A DNA stretch of 64,000 bases, taken from positions 1 to 64,000 of the forward strand of contig CABZTD010000004.1 of NCBI GenBank assembly GCA_902528515.1. The letters run 5' to 3'. The stretch's first letter is position 1, and the number at the start of each line of letters is the position of its first letter. Positions 63,603 through 64,000 of this stretch are shown here, piece by piece. The DNA comes from K189A clade bacterium (lineage in GTDB: Bacteria > Pseudomonadota > Gammaproteobacteria > Pseudomonadales > Azotimanducaceae). The translations under genes and the position numbers were made by a program. The notes beneath the pieces are model-generated. The model searched no databases and was not told the origin of the DNA. It saw nothing but the letters and a program-made list of their open reading frames with translations.

Positions 63603-64000
63603 ATGAGTTTAGTCATAAACACAAATGTTGCATCTTTGAATGCACAAAGGTCTTTAGCGTCCTCCGGGGCGGAACTAAAAACCGCAATGGAACGCCTTTC
63701 TTCTGGAAAGCAAATCAACAGCGCCGCCGACGACGCTGCCGGTTTCGCGATAGCAGAGAGAATGACGGCCCAAATTCGGGGTCTTAACATGGCAACCAAG
63801 AACGCCAATGACGGTCTTTCTATGATTGCCACAGTGGAAAATGCGACGAATGATGTCACTGACATGCTTCATCGTATTCGTGAACTAGCGGTGCAAGCTG
63901 CAAACGACACGAATTCCGCTACAGATCGCGAATATTTGCAAAAGGAAGTAGATTCGTTAATGAACGAAATTAATCGGGTGGCATCTCAAACCGTTTATAA
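63603..64000 (+). CDS. fliC: Flagellin, second copy (3' end outside window)
   Basis: The first 132 residues of a flagellin: MSLVINTNVASLNAQRSL, QINSAADDAAGFAIAERMT, MIATVENATNDVTDMLHRIR, then SLMNEINRVASQTVYN. The sequence is clearly homologous to, but different from, the first flagellin. No central or C-terminal part is visible. It is on the same strand, about 2.4 kb beyond the first flagellin, with its own sigma-28 promoter. Confidence 0.95.
   Translation, partial: MSLVINTNVASLNAQRSLASSGAELKTAMERLSSGKQINSAADDAAGFAIAERMTAQIRGLNMATKNANDGLSMIATVENATNDVTDMLHRIRELAVQAANDTNSATDREYLQKEVDSLMNEINRVASQTVY

Overview
The window reads as a chromosomal piece of an aerobic, motile gammaproteobacterium, probably marine. 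The housekeeping order (rdgB-hemW-trmB, rpoH-ftsX-ftsE-ftsY-rsmD-coaD-mutM, rpmB-rpmG-radC-coaBC-algC-argB-slmA-pyrE-rph-yicC-gmk-rpoZ-spoT-ridA-recG) is the one known from Pseudomonas-like and Cellvibrionales-like genomes. A TRAP transporter, a sodium/proton-dicarboxylate-type symporter and polar-type (FlrA/FlrC, sigma-54) flagellar control fit a marine heterotroph of the OM60/NOR5 kind, but the genus assignment is a guess.

Layout. 1-9 kb: nucleotide-pool cleaning, haem chaperone, tRNA methylation, heat-shock sigma factor, FtsEX and FtsY, 16S rRNA methylation, CoA synthesis and 8-oxoguanine repair. A perfect CIRCE operator lies in front of rpoH. 9-22.5 kb: ribosomal proteins L28/L33, a broken radC, CoaBC, AlgC, ArgB, SlmA, PyrE, RNase PH, a shattered yicC, Gmk, RpoZ, SpoT, RidA and RecG. 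dut, often found between coaBC and algC, is missing there. 22.5-31.2 kb: a DAACS symporter, rubredoxin, UbiA, TRAP permeases DctQ/DctM, a crotonase, a TRAP binding lipoprotein and UvrD.

31.3-54.7 kb is a flagellar island. On the minus strand, read in transcription order: flrA, flrC, fliE-F-G-H-I-J-K-L-M-N-O, then an inverted lytic transglycosylase gene, then fliP-Q-R-flhB, then three unrecognised inner-membrane protein genes. fliD and a small membrane protein lie divergently. I find sigma-54 promoters matching the consensus in front of flrC, fliK, fliP and fliD. No FlrB sensor kinase is present, the FlrC receiver lacks its phosphoacceptor Asp and FlrA lacks its receiver-like domain, so the regulatory cascade looks independent of phosphorylation.

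54.7-64 kb: a TPR-sulfotransferase fusion, a very large flagellin (829 aa), a GPH-family sugar-type symporter, and the start of a second flagellin with an exact FliA (sigma-28) promoter and two identical-geometry palindromes in its leader. The most unusual signals are CIRCE control of rpoH, the kinase-less flagellar cascade, the repeated CGGCAA-N4-TTGCCG elements before both flagellin genes, and the sulfotransferase next to the flagellin. No tRNA, rRNA, IS element or CRISPR array was seen.
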